Source: Acidobacteriota bacterium
GTDB taxonomy: Bacteria; Acidobacteriota; Vicinamibacteria; Vicinamibacterales; UBA8438
Assembly (NCBI GenBank): GCA_011523845.1
Contig: WTFV01000178.1
Coordinates: 1-64,000, forward strand
Direction: 5' to 3'
DNA: 64,000 nt
The position numbers and the translations under genes were made by a program. The notes under the pieces were generated by a model. That model made no database searches and was not told where the DNA came from. It saw only the letters and a list, made by a program, of their open reading frames with translations. Below, in pieces: positions 54,301 to 63,429 of the stretch (position 1 is the first letter of the stretch; the number at the start of each line of letters is the position of its first letter).

Positions 54301-54956
54301 GTCGGCAACTCGCCGTTGCGTCTGCCTGGCGGCGTGGAATCGTCTGCCGGGGTCTCGTTCCGGTGCGCGAATCGATGGGCCTGTCGGTTGACGGCCTCGG
54401 CGATGCGTTCGGCGTGGGAGCGGGGAAACAACCGTTGGCTCTCGATCGCGTCCTCCATGCCGTGCATGGCAATCAGTCGACACATGGCGTCGGCATGGCG
54501 CTCCAGCCCGCCCTCGGGCCCTATATGGGCTACCGAAACGCCCCGCGCCTCGAGGGCGGGAGCTACGAGCAGGCCGCGATGGCACTCGAGCGGCTCCTTC
54601 TCGGCGCACATGAGCGCGATGCGGTGACTGGCGGCGCCCTGCGCCACGCGGTCGAGTCCGTTCCCGAACGAGGGTGTTCCGCGGAGTCGGGCGTAGCTGA
54701 TGCGGCCGTTCTCATAGCAGGAGGGATCGTCGGAGCGGCCCCCCAACTCCGACCCCAGAAAAACGTAGGCTATCCCGCGCGCGACGAGGCTGCCCGCCAG
54801 CGGCTCGCGGTTGAACTGCGGATTGAATCGGCTGTAGGGGGCGGCCCGCACATCGGCCACCGCGGTCACGTCGTGGCGTTGCAGCAGTTCGACGAATGCA
54901 TCCATGGCGTGCGTGGAGTGACCGATGGTCAGCACGGTGCCGTCGCTGGCAGGCAT
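54297..54956 (-). CDS. DUF488 protein (long form)
   Basis: 219 residues. Landmarks are VLTIGHSTHAMDAFVELLQR, VADVRAAPYSRFNPQFNREP and ALMCAEKEPLECHRGLLVAP, whose C-x2-H is the family signature. A 50-residue polar tail follows. It overlaps the second DUF488 gene by ATGA and starts 9 bp after the dual-OB gene. The three form one cassette that recurs in genomes as a unit, probably acting on nucleic acid or damaged nucleotides; this is inferred from the company it keeps. Confidence 0.9.
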   Translation of the reverse strand: MPASDGTVLTIGHSTHAMDAFVELLQRHDVTAVADVRAAPYSRFNPQFNREPLAGSLVARGIAYVFLGSELGGRSDDPSCYENGRISYARLRGTPSFGNGLDRVAQGAASHRIALMCAEKEPLECHRGLLVAPALEARGVSVAHIGPEGGLERHADAMCRLIAMHGMEDAIESQRLFPRSHAERIAEAVNRQAHRFAHRNETPADDSTPPGRRNGELPT

Positions 54957-54965
54957 GGTCTCTCG

Positions 54966-55646
54966 TCAGGCGGCCGGGATGACGGCGGCGATCAGCTTGT
55001 AGCACGCGTCCCCGTACGGTTCGCCGAGGCTGACTGTCAGGTAACACCCGCCGATGTCGTAAGTGCCGTTCAGCTTCGCGAGATAGGTCCGCTCACAGCC
55101 GGGATCGGTGACCCACAGCGCGTACTGGCGGCCTGCGTGCCGGAACCGGCCCTGCACGCGCCGCTTGTCGTTGCCGAAGGCCTCGCCGGGGCGGGACACG
55201 ACGAGCCGCAACCGGTCGACGCGGAGTAGCCGCAGGGAACCGGTGACCGAACCGGCCACCGCCAGCGGAACCTTGTCGTTCAGGCCGTTGTAGGTGCTGT
55301 GGCCGTCGATCCACAGCGGTGCGACGGGATCCGTCAACGCAGCCAGATCGGACGTCGACAGGCGGCCCGCTTTCTCCCAATAGAACTTCGGATCGAGCAA
55401 CCAGTTCTCTGTCTGGTAGTCCCTGGGTCGTGACTCGATGACGGGTACATCGATCACGTCGAGAACCTGGGGGTCGCTGCCGTCCTCGTACTGGCGCTCG
55501 TACTCCGACACATCCCCTCCGTCGCGCGCGCTGACGGGGCGAATCCAGCCGCCGCCTTCCGTGCCGTTCCACTCACGGCCGGCGACGCATCGACCATGCA
55601 GCTTCCGGGAGTTCGCGAGGCAGACCAAACGTTTCGCGGTCGGCAT
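54966..55646 (-). CDS. dual OB-domain protein
   Basis: 226 residues. RLVCLANSRKLHGRCVAGRE and GWIRPVSARDGGDVSEYER are the start of the dual-OB family found with DUF488 proteins. The second half (ALWVTDPGCERTYLAKLNGT) is the other OB-like lobe. It is a soluble, predicted nucleic-acid-binding protein. The next downstream gene is a DUF488 protein 9 bp away, so an operon is likely. Confidence 0.82.
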   Translation of the reverse strand: MPTAKRLVCLANSRKLHGRCVAGREWNGTEGGGWIRPVSARDGGDVSEYERQYEDGSDPQVLDVIDVPVIESRPRDYQTENWLLDPKFYWEKAGRLSTSDLAALTDPVAPLWIDGHSTYNGLNDKVPLAVAGSVTGSLRLLRVDRLRLVVSRPGEAFGNDKRRVQGRFRHAGRQYALWVTDPGCERTYLAKLNGTYDIGGCYLTVSLGEPYGDACYKLIAAVIPAA

Positions 55647-55668
55647 GTTGCTGTGTTCGACACCCGTT

Positions 55669-56958
55669 TCACACGTCTCCGATCGCCGCCCGAATGACGA
55701 GACGGAGCTCGCTCTCGTCGATCAGGGTGTACTCCGGCAGGCGTCCCGACAGCTCTCGGCTTTCCTTGTGGATAATCGGCACCCCGTCACCCCGTCGGTC
55801 CATCATGTGCACCCGGCCGAGGCCGGTCGGCGCCGGACAGCGGGCCAGCAGAGACACGATCAACTCGTTGCGGCTGGCCTGACGCAGGTGCAGGCTGTCC
55901 GGCGTCAGTGTATTCGCCAGAGCCCCGGGGACGTAGAGCTCCAGGCGATCCCCGAACAGGTGCAGGCGTATCCTCGCGCCCGCGATCGAATAGTCGCGGT
56001 GCGCCACGGCATTGACCAGCGCCTCGAAGACGGCCCGGTCACTGAACTGCGGGCGCTCCGTTCGGGCGGTCGTCTTGGTGGCCCGCACCAGCATGTTCCG
56101 CCGCACGAAATGCAAGGCTTCGGCGACCTGCTCGTCGAGCGGCCCGCCGATGTCGCGCGCGTCGGTCTGGTACTCGACGTCGGTACGCTCGCCGGCGTAG
56201 CTGACCGCCTGCACGTACGCGTGGGGCAGCCAGCGTTGCGGCTGGCGCGTACAGAGCAGGACGCCGGCGAGCGTGAGCCGCGCCGTGCCGTCGGCGTCGG
56301 CGATGAGACGCAACTTGCGCGCCGCCGTTTCGGAGGCGTCCTCCTCGGCGGCATCGTCCCGGAGGAACCGGCGCGTCAATGCGTAGTCCAGATCGCCGGG
56401 CACGGTGCCCGGGACGGCGGACTCGTCGAACCGAATCATCCGGCTCTGGCTGCGTTCCTGGAACAGGCGGGCCAGCAGATCGGGGGGAAGCTCCCGTTTC
56501 GAGCTCCCCAGTCTGCGGAAGTAGCCGCCCGGGCCCCTGTGCACGAACAGGCTGCGTTCGACCGCGACCAGGAGGGCGGGCGCCAAGTCTCCGGCCGGGG
56601 TGGGCAGCTCGATCTTGCGGATCGTAGCATCCAGCGGTGGCTTCAGCGTGTCGTTGCAGATCTCCCGGACCCAGGTCTCCACGACGTCCAGCGCGTCGAG
56701 CGGGATTCCGGTGACCCTTCGCGTCGCGTCATCCACGCCGAGCACCAGCTCGCCGCCTCGCCCGTTGGCGAACGCCCCCAGCTCGTCCGCGACGTCGTTC
56801 CGGCGCGGCGCGGTCACGCGCGACCCCGCGACGGAGACCTGCTTGAGTTCCAGTACCGAGTCTTCACCCAGGCGGATGCGCCGTGCCAGATCTCCGTAGC
56901 ACGTCAAGGTGCACAGTCTCCGCGAACTGTCCGCGTCCACGGCATTACCTGCCAGCAT
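55669..56958 (-). CDS. AlbA_2/Schlafen-type domain protein with GHKL-like ATPase region
   Basis: 429 residues from the ATG at 56958. The N-terminal AlbA_2 domain is seen as EDSVLELKQVSVAG and NDVADELGAFANGRGGELVL then GVDD. The C-terminal ATP-binding part has FEALVNAVAHRDYSIAGARI (N-box-like), LELYVPGALAN and the RNELIVSLL segment. These proteins are widely annotated as transcriptional regulators or RNA-binding, and relatives occur in defence loci. A second, divergent member is 2.8 kb away at 59723, an unusual density. Confidence 0.86.
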   Translation of the reverse strand: MLAGNAVDADSSRRLCTLTCYGDLARRIRLGEDSVLELKQVSVAGSRVTAPRRNDVADELGAFANGRGGELVLGVDDATRRVTGIPLDALDVVETWVREICNDTLKPPLDATIRKIELPTPAGDLAPALLVAVERSLFVHRGPGGYFRRLGSSKRELPPDLLARLFQERSQSRMIRFDESAVPGTVPGDLDYALTRRFLRDDAAEEDASETAARKLRLIADADGTARLTLAGVLLCTRQPQRWLPHAYVQAVSYAGERTDVEYQTDARDIGGPLDEQVAEALHFVRRNMLVRATKTTARTERPQFSDRAVFEALVNAVAHRDYSIAGARIRLHLFGDRLELYVPGALANTLTPDSLHLRQASRNELIVSLLARCPAPTGLGRVHMMDRRGDGVPIIHKESRELSGRLPEYTLIDESELRLVIRAAIGDV

Positions 56959-56984
56959 AATGGATGCTAACGTGCGGACTCCTC

Positions 56985-57791
56985 TCACCGCCGCTGGCAG
57001 CGCGGGCAGAAGTGCGTGCTCCTTTGCGCCACGATCACCCGCCGCACCAGCGTCCCGCAGTTGACGCACGGCTCGCCGTCCCGGCCGTAGATCCGGATCC
57101 GGTGTTGGAAGCCGCCCTCTGCGCCGCGGCTGTCGCGGTAGTCGCGGATGCTCGTGCCCCCGGCGTCGATGGCGTCGCGCAGCACGGCCTGTATCGCCCC
57201 GTGCAGGTCGCGCGCCTTGCGCGGGCCGACGCCGATGCCCATCCGGAGCGGATGCAGGCGGGCGCGGAACAGCGCTTCGTCGGCGTAGATGTTGCCGAGT
57301 CCGCGCAGGAACTCCTGGTCGAGCAGCAGTGCCTTGAGCCGCGCCCGGCGCGACCGCAGCCGGGCCGTGAACTCGTCACGCCCGATCTCCAGAGGCTCCG
57401 GACCCAGCGCGGCCAGGCGCGCCGGCAGACGCTCGGACCACTGCCAGCGCCCGAACTTGCGGATATCCTGGTAGACGACCGCGGTGCCGTCGTCCAGGGT
57501 CATGCTCGCCCGGGTGTGCTCGCCCGGCGCACCGTTCACGAGCAGGTTGCCGGTCATCCGCAGGTGAACCACCAGCAACGAGCTCCGGCCGTCGCTGCGC
57601 AGGTGAAACACGAGGTACTTTCCGTAGCGCTCCAGCCGCTCGATGCGCTGGCCGGTCAGGCGCGCCTGGGTCGCGCACGGGTCGCCGACGCAGGTGCGCG
57701 GCCAGGCGAAAGAGGCCGCGGCGATGGTCCGCCCTTCGACGACGGGGGCCAGCGTCCGGCGTACCGTCTCGACTTCGGGAAGCTCGGGCAT
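56985..57791 (-). CDS. mutM: formamidopyrimidine-DNA glycosylase
   Basis: 268 residues from the ATG at 57791, which gives the obligatory N-terminal MPELPEVETVRRTL (catalytic Pro2 and Glu3). The conserved lysine region LVVHLRMTGNLLV, the helix-two-turn-helix FLRGLGNIYADEALF and the C-terminal zinc finger (CVNC then CPRC) are all present. It excises 8-oxoguanine and formamidopyrimidines in base-excision repair. It is full length and probably housekeeping. Confidence 0.96.
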   Translation of the reverse strand: MPELPEVETVRRTLAPVVEGRTIAAASFAWPRTCVGDPCATQARLTGQRIERLERYGKYLVFHLRSDGRSSLLVVHLRMTGNLLVNGAPGEHTRASMTLDDGTAVVYQDIRKFGRWQWSERLPARLAALGPEPLEIGRDEFTARLRSRRARLKALLLDQEFLRGLGNIYADEALFRARLHPLRMGIGVGPRKARDLHGAIQAVLRDAIDAGGTSIRDYRDSRGAEGGFQHRIRIYGRDGEPCVNCGTLVRRVIVAQRSTHFCPRCQRR

Positions 57792-57885
57792 CGGCAGTTT
57801 CCGTTGCCGGTCTCCCGCGCGGATCCGGTTGCGCGGCGCGACGCTCCGGCGCCCGCGCGGCTCGGTCACGCGGCGCGGCGGTCCG

Positions 57886-58665
57886 TCACCCGTCCCGGCT
57901 CGGGCCTCGCCCGTCCCGGCGCACCAGCTCGGGCAACACGGCGCCGATCTCGCCGCGCACCACCGCGTCCGCGATGCCGTCGAGCGGGGTCGGATCGCGG
58001 TTGAGGATGATCAGCCGCGCGCCCGCCTGCCGGGCCACCCGCGGGATGGACGCGGCCGGCTCGACCACCAGCGACGAGCCGACCGCGATCAGCAGGTCGC
58101 ACGTCTCGGCCGCGACCTGCGCCCGCACCATGACGTCGTGGGGCATCGCCTGCCCGAACGAGATGGTCGCCGGCTTGAGGAACCCGCCGCATTCCCGGCA
58201 ACGCGGCGCCTTCTCGCCGGCCTCGATGCGCCGGCACGCCTCGTCGGACGTGATCCGGTCGCCGCAGGCCAGGCAGACCGCCTCGGTGGTGGTGCCGTGC
58301 AGCTCCAGGACCTTGTCGGCGGGCAGTCCCGACCGCTGGTGCAGGCGCTCGATGTTCTGGGTGATCAGCGCGTCGAGCCGTCCCTGCTCGTGGAGCTCGA
58401 CGAAGGCGTAGTGCCCGGCATTCGGCTGTGCGTCGCGCATGGCGGGCCAGCCGGCGGCCTTCTGGCGCCAGTACTCGATGCGCCCCGCCTCGCTGGAAAC
58501 GAACTCCTGGTAGTCGACGATCCGGTTCTGCGCCCACACCCCGTTCGGGCTGCGGAAGTCCGGCACGCCGGACTCGGTCGAGATGCCGGCGCCGGTGAAG
58601 CCGACGATGCGTGACGCGCCTGCGACCAGCCGACGAGCGGACTCCACTGGCGTGTCACGCGGCAT
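57886..58665 (-). CDS. SIR2-family NAD-dependent protein deacylase
   Basis: 259 residues from an ATG at 58665 preceded by GGGAGG. The NAD motifs GFTGAGISTESGVPDFR and ITQNIERLHQRSG, the catalytic His in ELHGTTTEAVC, the zinc cysteines CLAC and CREC, and AVGSSLVVEPAASIP are all present. The length and single domain match CobB-type deacetylases. There is no attached SLOG, TIR or HerA partner nearby, so a Thoeris-like or other defensive NADase role is less likely. Confidence 0.93.
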   Translation of the reverse strand: MPRDTPVESARRLVAGASRIVGFTGAGISTESGVPDFRSPNGVWAQNRIVDYQEFVSSEAGRIEYWRQKAAGWPAMRDAQPNAGHYAFVELHEQGRLDALITQNIERLHQRSGLPADKVLELHGTTTEAVCLACGDRITSDEACRRIEAGEKAPRCRECGGFLKPATISFGQAMPHDVMVRAQVAAETCDLLIAVGSSLVVEPAASIPRVARQAGARLIILNRDPTPLDGIADAVVRGEIGAVLPELVRRDGRGPSRDG

Positions 58666-58709
58666 CCTGCCTCCCCTGCGGCTCCGGTCCGACTTTCCTC
58701 GATCGGCTC

Positions 58710-59723
58710 TCATGGTCTTGTGCGGGCTATGGCGTGCGTTCGCCGCAGGATGTTCTCGACGAGCGTCCGGAAGTCGCCGAACGCGGCGCGCGCGGCGGCG
58801 GCGTGACTGCCAAGGGCGCCGTCTCCCGCGGACAGCGAGAAGATCGGCTTGCGGGCGTCCTGGGCGAGCGGCACGAGGCTGCGGTAGTGCTTCACGGTGG
58901 CGATGCAGTGTTCGTCGCTCGCGGGGTCGGCGGCACTCGTCGAGGCGTCGATGCCCAGCACGCTGCGGGCGTACTCGGCCGGCATCTGCCTGGCCCAGCG
59001 GTCGTACGCCGCGACCGGGCGGCTCAGGCGCACGCCGTGTTGTTGAATCAGGTAGCCGATGGGCTGCATGTCGCCGGCCGGCAGGTCGAAATCGGGGTCG
59101 GCCCAGTTGTCGCGTCTCTTCGTCCAGTCCAGCCGCCAGCGACGAAGCGTCGGCCCCAGATTGCGCAGACCCTGCCGGGAGAACAGATCCGCCGCGAGCG
59201 GCACCGCGACGTAGTCCGTGGCGATCAGGGCGGAACGGTTGATGGCCCCCAGGCTGGGTCCGACGTCGACGAGCACGATGTCGGCACGCGCCTTCGCGGC
59301 GCCCTTCTGCACGACCTGCCAGAACGCGGTCACCACCCGAAACGCCCGGTACAGGTTCCCGCTTCCCAGACAGTTCGGCCATTCGGTGGACAGCAGGTCC
59401 TCGAAGCCGGACAGCGCCAGATCGCCGGCCAGCAGGTGGAGCCCGTCAGCGGGCCGCCGCAGCGCGGGGTCCCTGACGTCCCCGACCCTGGTCAGCGGTT
59501 CGACACATCGATAGATGGTCCGGCCCGACGGGGAATCCGTATCGTCCCAGAGTGCGGCGAGCGTGTCCTCGTCCAGGAACGCCGCCGTGAGGTTGGCCTG
59601 GGGGTCGAGGTCTACGACCAGCACCGTGTGGTCCAGTTCCGACAGCATCCACGCCGCGTGGTATACCAGGGATGTCTTTCCCACGCCGCCCTTGTTGTTG
59701 AAGAATGTCAGGACGGGAATCAT
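58710..59723 (-). CDS. ParA/MinD-like ATPase
   Basis: 337 residues from the ATG at 59723, which shares one base with the upstream stop (TGATG); a GTG one codon earlier is possible. The deviant Walker A is NNKGGVGKTSLVYHAAW, with VLVVDLDPQANLTAAFL and Walker B-like ADIVLVDVGPSLGAINRSAL. No ParB or centromere-like repeats are nearby, so plasmid-type partition is not supported. Translational coupling to an AlbA_2 protein suggests an accessory two-gene module of unknown function. Confidence 0.88.
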   Translation of the reverse strand: MIPVLTFFNNKGGVGKTSLVYHAAWMLSELDHTVLVVDLDPQANLTAAFLDEDTLAALWDDTDSPSGRTIYRCVEPLTRVGDVRDPALRRPADGLHLLAGDLALSGFEDLLSTEWPNCLGSGNLYRAFRVVTAFWQVVQKGAAKARADIVLVDVGPSLGAINRSALIATDYVAVPLAADLFSRQGLRNLGPTLRRWRLDWTKRRDNWADPDFDLPAGDMQPIGYLIQQHGVRLSRPVAAYDRWARQMPAEYARSVLGIDASTSAADPASDEHCIATVKHYRSLVPLAQDARKPIFSLSAGDGALGSHAAAARAAFGDFRTLVENILRRTHAIARTRP

Positions 59724-60931
59724 CACGCACGGGCTTTCACAATGCAGTGAACCCAGTTCGCCTCTACGCGGAAGTCGGGTTCAGGTTGGCCGTTGGCGAG
59801 CAGGGCGCGCCGCGCCGTCGGGATGCCCGCACCGTAGCGTTGAGCCAGCCCGAGAACCCGCATCGCTTCTGCCAGGATCTGGTTGCGGTAGTCCACGATG
59901 CCGGGCTGCCCGAAGTTCTCGGCGGTGAGGGCGCCGTAGGGGCCGCCCGGGCTCGTGATCTCGATGCGGTCGTCGAACCAGTAGACGTGAATCGGCGCAT
60001 TCGTGCCTTCGTAGGTCCTGTGCATGACGGCGTTGCGGACGAGTTGCTGCAGCGCCGCCATCGGATAGGCCGGCGTGCGCGTCTCGGTCGGCCCTGACGT
60101 GAAATCGACGGCCGTCCGGTTGTGTGCCAGCAGCTTGTCGTCCAGGCAGCGCACCAGGTGGGCGATCGGCCCGCCGCACCGGCCGTCGTCGACCACGGGG
60201 TCGGCCAGTTCTGTCCCGGCGACCCGCAGAAACTGCGCATACGCCGCCGGCAGGAAGTCCTGCGGATTCGTGCCGAGGACGAGGATGCCGGCAATCGTCG
60301 GTCGCGGGTCGTCGACCCCGGCAATCATCTTCAGCGCGGCAAGACGCTGTTCGGTGCTTCGATCGTTCTCGGCGAGGGCCGTCGCGTCGATCGCCAGGGG
60401 GAGATACTCCTCTTCGAATCGCCGCAAGTCGAGGTCCGCGACGCGTGCAGTCGGCACGGGTTGCGCATCGAAATGGGGATCTCGATGCCGCCGCTTCTCG
60501 TTCAGAATCCTCTCGTCCTGCGCACTGGCGATGGCCCGCCTCGGCCCCACCCGAATCCAGATCCGTCCCCGGTGGCGCACCGGCGGTGTGTCGGACGGCA
60601 TGACGGCGATGACCGCTACGGGAGTCCCGAGCAGCACGCGCCTGTCCACGGTGAGCGTCGGTGGCGGCACGATGTTGCCGTCGGTCTTGACGTCGGCAAG
60701 CTGGAGCAACAACTCGTCCGTGATCTCCAGGCCCACCGGCGCCCCGGCGTCGTCCGCTCCCACGAAGACGATGCCGGGGCGCTGGTGGTCCGGCAGATCG
60801 TTGGCAAAGGCGCAGACCGCTTGCCGGATCCTGCGGGGATTGTCACCCTGCACCGACTCCTTGCGCTCGACCAGGTCGGACTCCAGGTCCGCCAGCATCG
60901 CTTCGAGCTCGTCCCGTGTATACGGTGCCAT
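59723..60931 (-). CDS. AlbA_2/Schlafen-type domain protein with GHKL-like ATPase region
   Basis: 402 residues from the ATG at 60931. The AlbA_2 part shows LESDLVERKESVQGDNPRRI, QAVCAFANDLPDHQRPGIVF and VGADDAGAP. The C-terminal ATP-binding part shows LQQLVRNAVMHRTYEGTNAP, IEITSPGGPYGALT and GLAQRYGAGIPTARRAL. It is followed without a gap by the ParA-like gene. It is distinct from the AlbA_2 protein at 55669 but has the same architecture. RNA binding or processing is inferred from the domain name only. Confidence 0.87.
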   Translation of the reverse strand: MAPYTRDELEAMLADLESDLVERKESVQGDNPRRIRQAVCAFANDLPDHQRPGIVFVGADDAGAPVGLEITDELLLQLADVKTDGNIVPPPTLTVDRRVLLGTPVAVIAVMPSDTPPVRHRGRIWIRVGPRRAIASAQDERILNEKRRHRDPHFDAQPVPTARVADLDLRRFEEEYLPLAIDATALAENDRSTEQRLAALKMIAGVDDPRPTIAGILVLGTNPQDFLPAAYAQFLRVAGTELADPVVDDGRCGGPIAHLVRCLDDKLLAHNRTAVDFTSGPTETRTPAYPMAALQQLVRNAVMHRTYEGTNAPIHVYWFDDRIEITSPGGPYGALTAENFGQPGIVDYRNQILAEAMRVLGLAQRYGAGIPTARRALLANGQPEPDFRVEANWVHCIVKARA

Positions 60932-61221
60932 CGCTACGGCGCCTTGCAGTCCGTGGTGAAACCCCGCGTCGCACCGAGAGCGGCGAGGCGCCCGTGTGGC
61001 AAGGCGCGACGAGGGAGCATGTTGGGCATGTTCGACCGAGGAGCAACGCAGTCCACGCGGGATGCAGCGCCGCTCGAATGCAGCGGGACCATTTGCCCCG
61101 CGCTGCCTCGCCTGTCGATCAGGTCCGTCGATACCTAGTTTACGCGCGTCACCCCGGAGTCCGGTTTTCTCGCTGGAACAGCTCGGATTCGCACCCGATG
61201 GATTGCGTCGCGCCGGCTGCG
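60932..61221. other. intergenic region with interspersed element copy 2
   Basis: 290 bp without a gene. It contains the 32-bp element at 61057-61088 that is nearly identical to 19678-19709. The flanks do not match, so the repeat is short and discrete. Confidence 0.7.
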
Positions 61222-63141
61222 TCAGGACAGGGCGCCGCTGTCCCGGTACCCCAGCCGGTACCAGAACGGCGTGAGCGCGACCCCGGCGACGATCAACCCG
61301 CCCCGCCACGCCTCCTCGAATGGGAACCAGCTCGGCGCCGGACTGCCGGCGAGCCACGAGCCGATGCCGACGAGCAGGCAGAAGACGGACAGCGCGCAGC
61401 TTCCCGTTGCCGCCAGCGCCCGCCGGAGGCGTCGGGGTCCGTCGTTCGCCGCCGCGCCTGCATCCCGCGCCACCGGCCCCCAGAAGCCGACCGGCCGCAC
61501 CCGGCGGTAGAACGCGACGAGCCCGGCCCGGTCCTCCGGGCCGGCGACCCGGATGGCCAACAGTGCCGCCGCCGTCGCGAACGCCGCCACGAGCAACAGC
61601 CGAAGCGCGTGCTGGCCGTCGTCGAGGTAGACCATCAGCAGGGGAGCCGCGACGATCGAGGCGAGCACGGCCGCGATCTCGGCCCAGGCGTTCATCCGCC
61701 ACCAGATCCAGCGCAGGATGAGCACCACGCCCATCCCCGCCCCGAGCAGCAGGCTGGTCTGCCAAGCGGCATTGATCGAGGTGAGCTGCGTCATGATCGC
61801 CAGCGCGATGCCCACCAGCAGGACGTTCGCGCCCCGCGCCACCCACACCAGCGACCGGCCGCTCGGCTCCCAGCCGAGCCAGAGCTGGCAGACGAACCGC
61901 TTGTAGATGTCGTTGGTCCAGTAGGACGCCCCCCAGTTGAGATGGGTGTCGACGGTGGAGGCCAGCGCCGCGAGCATGCCGGTGACCATCAGTCCCTTGA
62001 CGCCGGCCGGTAGCAGCTCCGCCATGCCCCGCACGTACGTCGCCTCCCGATCGGCCTGCAACAGTCCCGATGCCGGGGTAAGGCCGGGATCGGGTGGGAA
62101 GAGGACGAGAAGGCCGAGCCCGAGCGGGATCCACAGCAGGCTGCGCAGCAGCACCTGCGTGAACGTGAACACGACCGCGGCGGTCTTCGCGTCCGTGTCG
62201 CTACGACAGGCCATCGAGCGTTGGGCCAGGTAGCCGGTGCCGTCCGCGTTGATCTGGATGAGCCATTGGAGGCCGAACAACAGCAGCACCGCGGCCGTGG
62301 CATCGCGCGCCCGGTCCGGGGTGAACGCGACTATCTGATGGGGCCGGATCCCGCCTGGTCCGCCCTCGGCGAAGAGGCCATGGAGCCGCTCGCCGACCGC
62401 GCCGAGGCCGCCCACCTCCGTTACCACCACCGCCGCGAACGCCGCGGTGCCGAGCAGCATGACCGCGAGCTGCAGAACGTCGGTGGCGACCACGCTGCGC
62501 AGCCCGCCGGTGGCGGAGTAGAACGTGGCCACGGCGAGGAGGAGCAGGATGGAGATCAGGTTGCCGGCGGTGTAGGTCCACACCTCCGGATCGTCCGGCG
62601 GACCAATGGTCAGCGGCACGCCGATCCACTGGACGAAATCGACCACCGGGAGGAACAGCCCGTCCGGCAGCCATGCGTGCCAGAGCAGGAACGGCTCGGC
62701 GATCTTCGCGGCGGCGAAGAAGACGAACGCCAGCACCGTGCAGTTGAAGATCGTCCCGAAGTACACCGCCTTGATGCCGCGCAGCACGGTCGCCGGGCGC
62801 CGGCCGTAGCGCACCTCGGTCAGCTCGGCGTCGGTCAGCACCCCCGCCCGCCGCCAGCACGGCGCGAGCACGAAGCCCATCAGCAGGAACGCGAGCGCGT
62901 AGATCCAGAGCTGCCAGAGCGCGAAGATGCCGGCGGTGGCGATGAGGCCGGTGACCAGCAGCGGGGTGTCGGCCGCGAACTGGGTCGCGGCCATGCTGAG
63001 GCCGGCCTGCCAGCCGGGCAGGCTGCGGTTGGCGAGGAAGTACTCGTCGAGATTCCGGGACGCGGCCCGCCGGTTGCGGAGGCCGGAGCCGACGGCGTAG
63101 GCGATGAACGCAGCGACGATCAGGAAATCGACAGCGGCCAT
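61222..63141 (-). CDS. sodium:solute symporter family transporter
   Basis: 639 residues with about 13 hydrophobic segments. The SSS signature region is visible as DEYFLANRSLPGWQAGLSMA then ATQFAADTPL and FYSATGGLRSVVATDVLQLA (the sodium-site region), along with FGLQWLIQINADGTGYLAQR. The C-terminal extra helices and a charged loop resemble acidobacterial and planctomycete SSS members. It imports an organic solute with Na+; the substrate is not predictable from sequence. It stands alone. Confidence 0.9.
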   Translation of the reverse strand: MAAVDFLIVAAFIAYAVGSGLRNRRAASRNLDEYFLANRSLPGWQAGLSMAATQFAADTPLLVTGLIATAGIFALWQLWIYALAFLLMGFVLAPCWRRAGVLTDAELTEVRYGRRPATVLRGIKAVYFGTIFNCTVLAFVFFAAAKIAEPFLLWHAWLPDGLFLPVVDFVQWIGVPLTIGPPDDPEVWTYTAGNLISILLLLAVATFYSATGGLRSVVATDVLQLAVMLLGTAAFAAVVVTEVGGLGAVGERLHGLFAEGGPGGIRPHQIVAFTPDRARDATAAVLLLFGLQWLIQINADGTGYLAQRSMACRSDTDAKTAAVVFTFTQVLLRSLLWIPLGLGLLVLFPPDPGLTPASGLLQADREATYVRGMAELLPAGVKGLMVTGMLAALASTVDTHLNWGASYWTNDIYKRFVCQLWLGWEPSGRSLVWVARGANVLLVGIALAIMTQLTSINAAWQTSLLLGAGMGVVLILRWIWWRMNAWAEIAAVLASIVAAPLLMVYLDDGQHALRLLLVAAFATAAALLAIRVAGPEDRAGLVAFYRRVRPVGFWGPVARDAGAAANDGPRRLRRALAATGSCALSVFCLLVGIGSWLAGSPAPSWFPFEEAWRGGLIVAGVALTPFWYRLGYRDSGALS

Positions 63142-63222
63142 CGCGACGCTTCAGGTGCCTGGTGAGTCATCGTCATGCGCCGCCGGTCGCGGAGATCCGA
63201 CGGGCATACCCGTCAGGGGCAG

Positions 63223-63330
63223 GCGTCAACAAGCCGGCGCCCTGCATCGCTGCGGCGCCGCTATGCCCGTTCGGTCAAGGCGCGGCGCCCCGCGGCGTCA
63301 AGAAAACCGGCGCCCTGCGTCGCTGCGGCG
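63223..63330. repeat. direct repeat pair between two genes
   Basis: Positions 63223-63257 and 63295-63330 share a GC-rich sequence of about 35 bp (GCGTCAA..., CCGGCGCCCTGC, TCGCTGCGGCG) with a few differences, offset by about 72 bp. It lies in the gap between the secreted hypothetical gene and the symporter gene. Confidence 0.7.
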
Positions 63331-63374
63331 GGGGCGGATTGCCTTGAACAATCCAAGTGTTGGTTGAAACGGAA

Positions 63375-63403
63375 ACGGCCGGAGGTGTTCGGCCCCCGGC
63401 CGT
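63375..63403 (-). terminator. Rho-independent terminator of the secreted hypothetical gene
   Basis: An 11-bp stem with one mismatch (63375-63385 with 63393-63403) around a 7-nt loop, 27 bp past the stop at 63430. On the minus strand it is followed by TTTCCGTTTC. Confidence 0.72.
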
Positions 63404-63429
63404 CTCGAAATCGCGAGCGGAGTGATCTC

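Noticed and set aside
57886..58665. The sirtuin as a Thoeris or SIR2-based defence gene
   Set aside because: It is a single-domain CobB-length protein with zinc finger, and no TIR, HerA, Ago or SLOG partner is adjacent.
58710..59723. ParA as evidence of a plasmid or integrated element partition system
   Set aside because: There is no ParB, no replication gene and no centromere-like iterons nearby.
63223..63330. The repeat pair as an attachment site or insertion-sequence end
   Set aside because: The copies are direct, imperfect and 72 bp apart with no transposase or integrase gene nearby.
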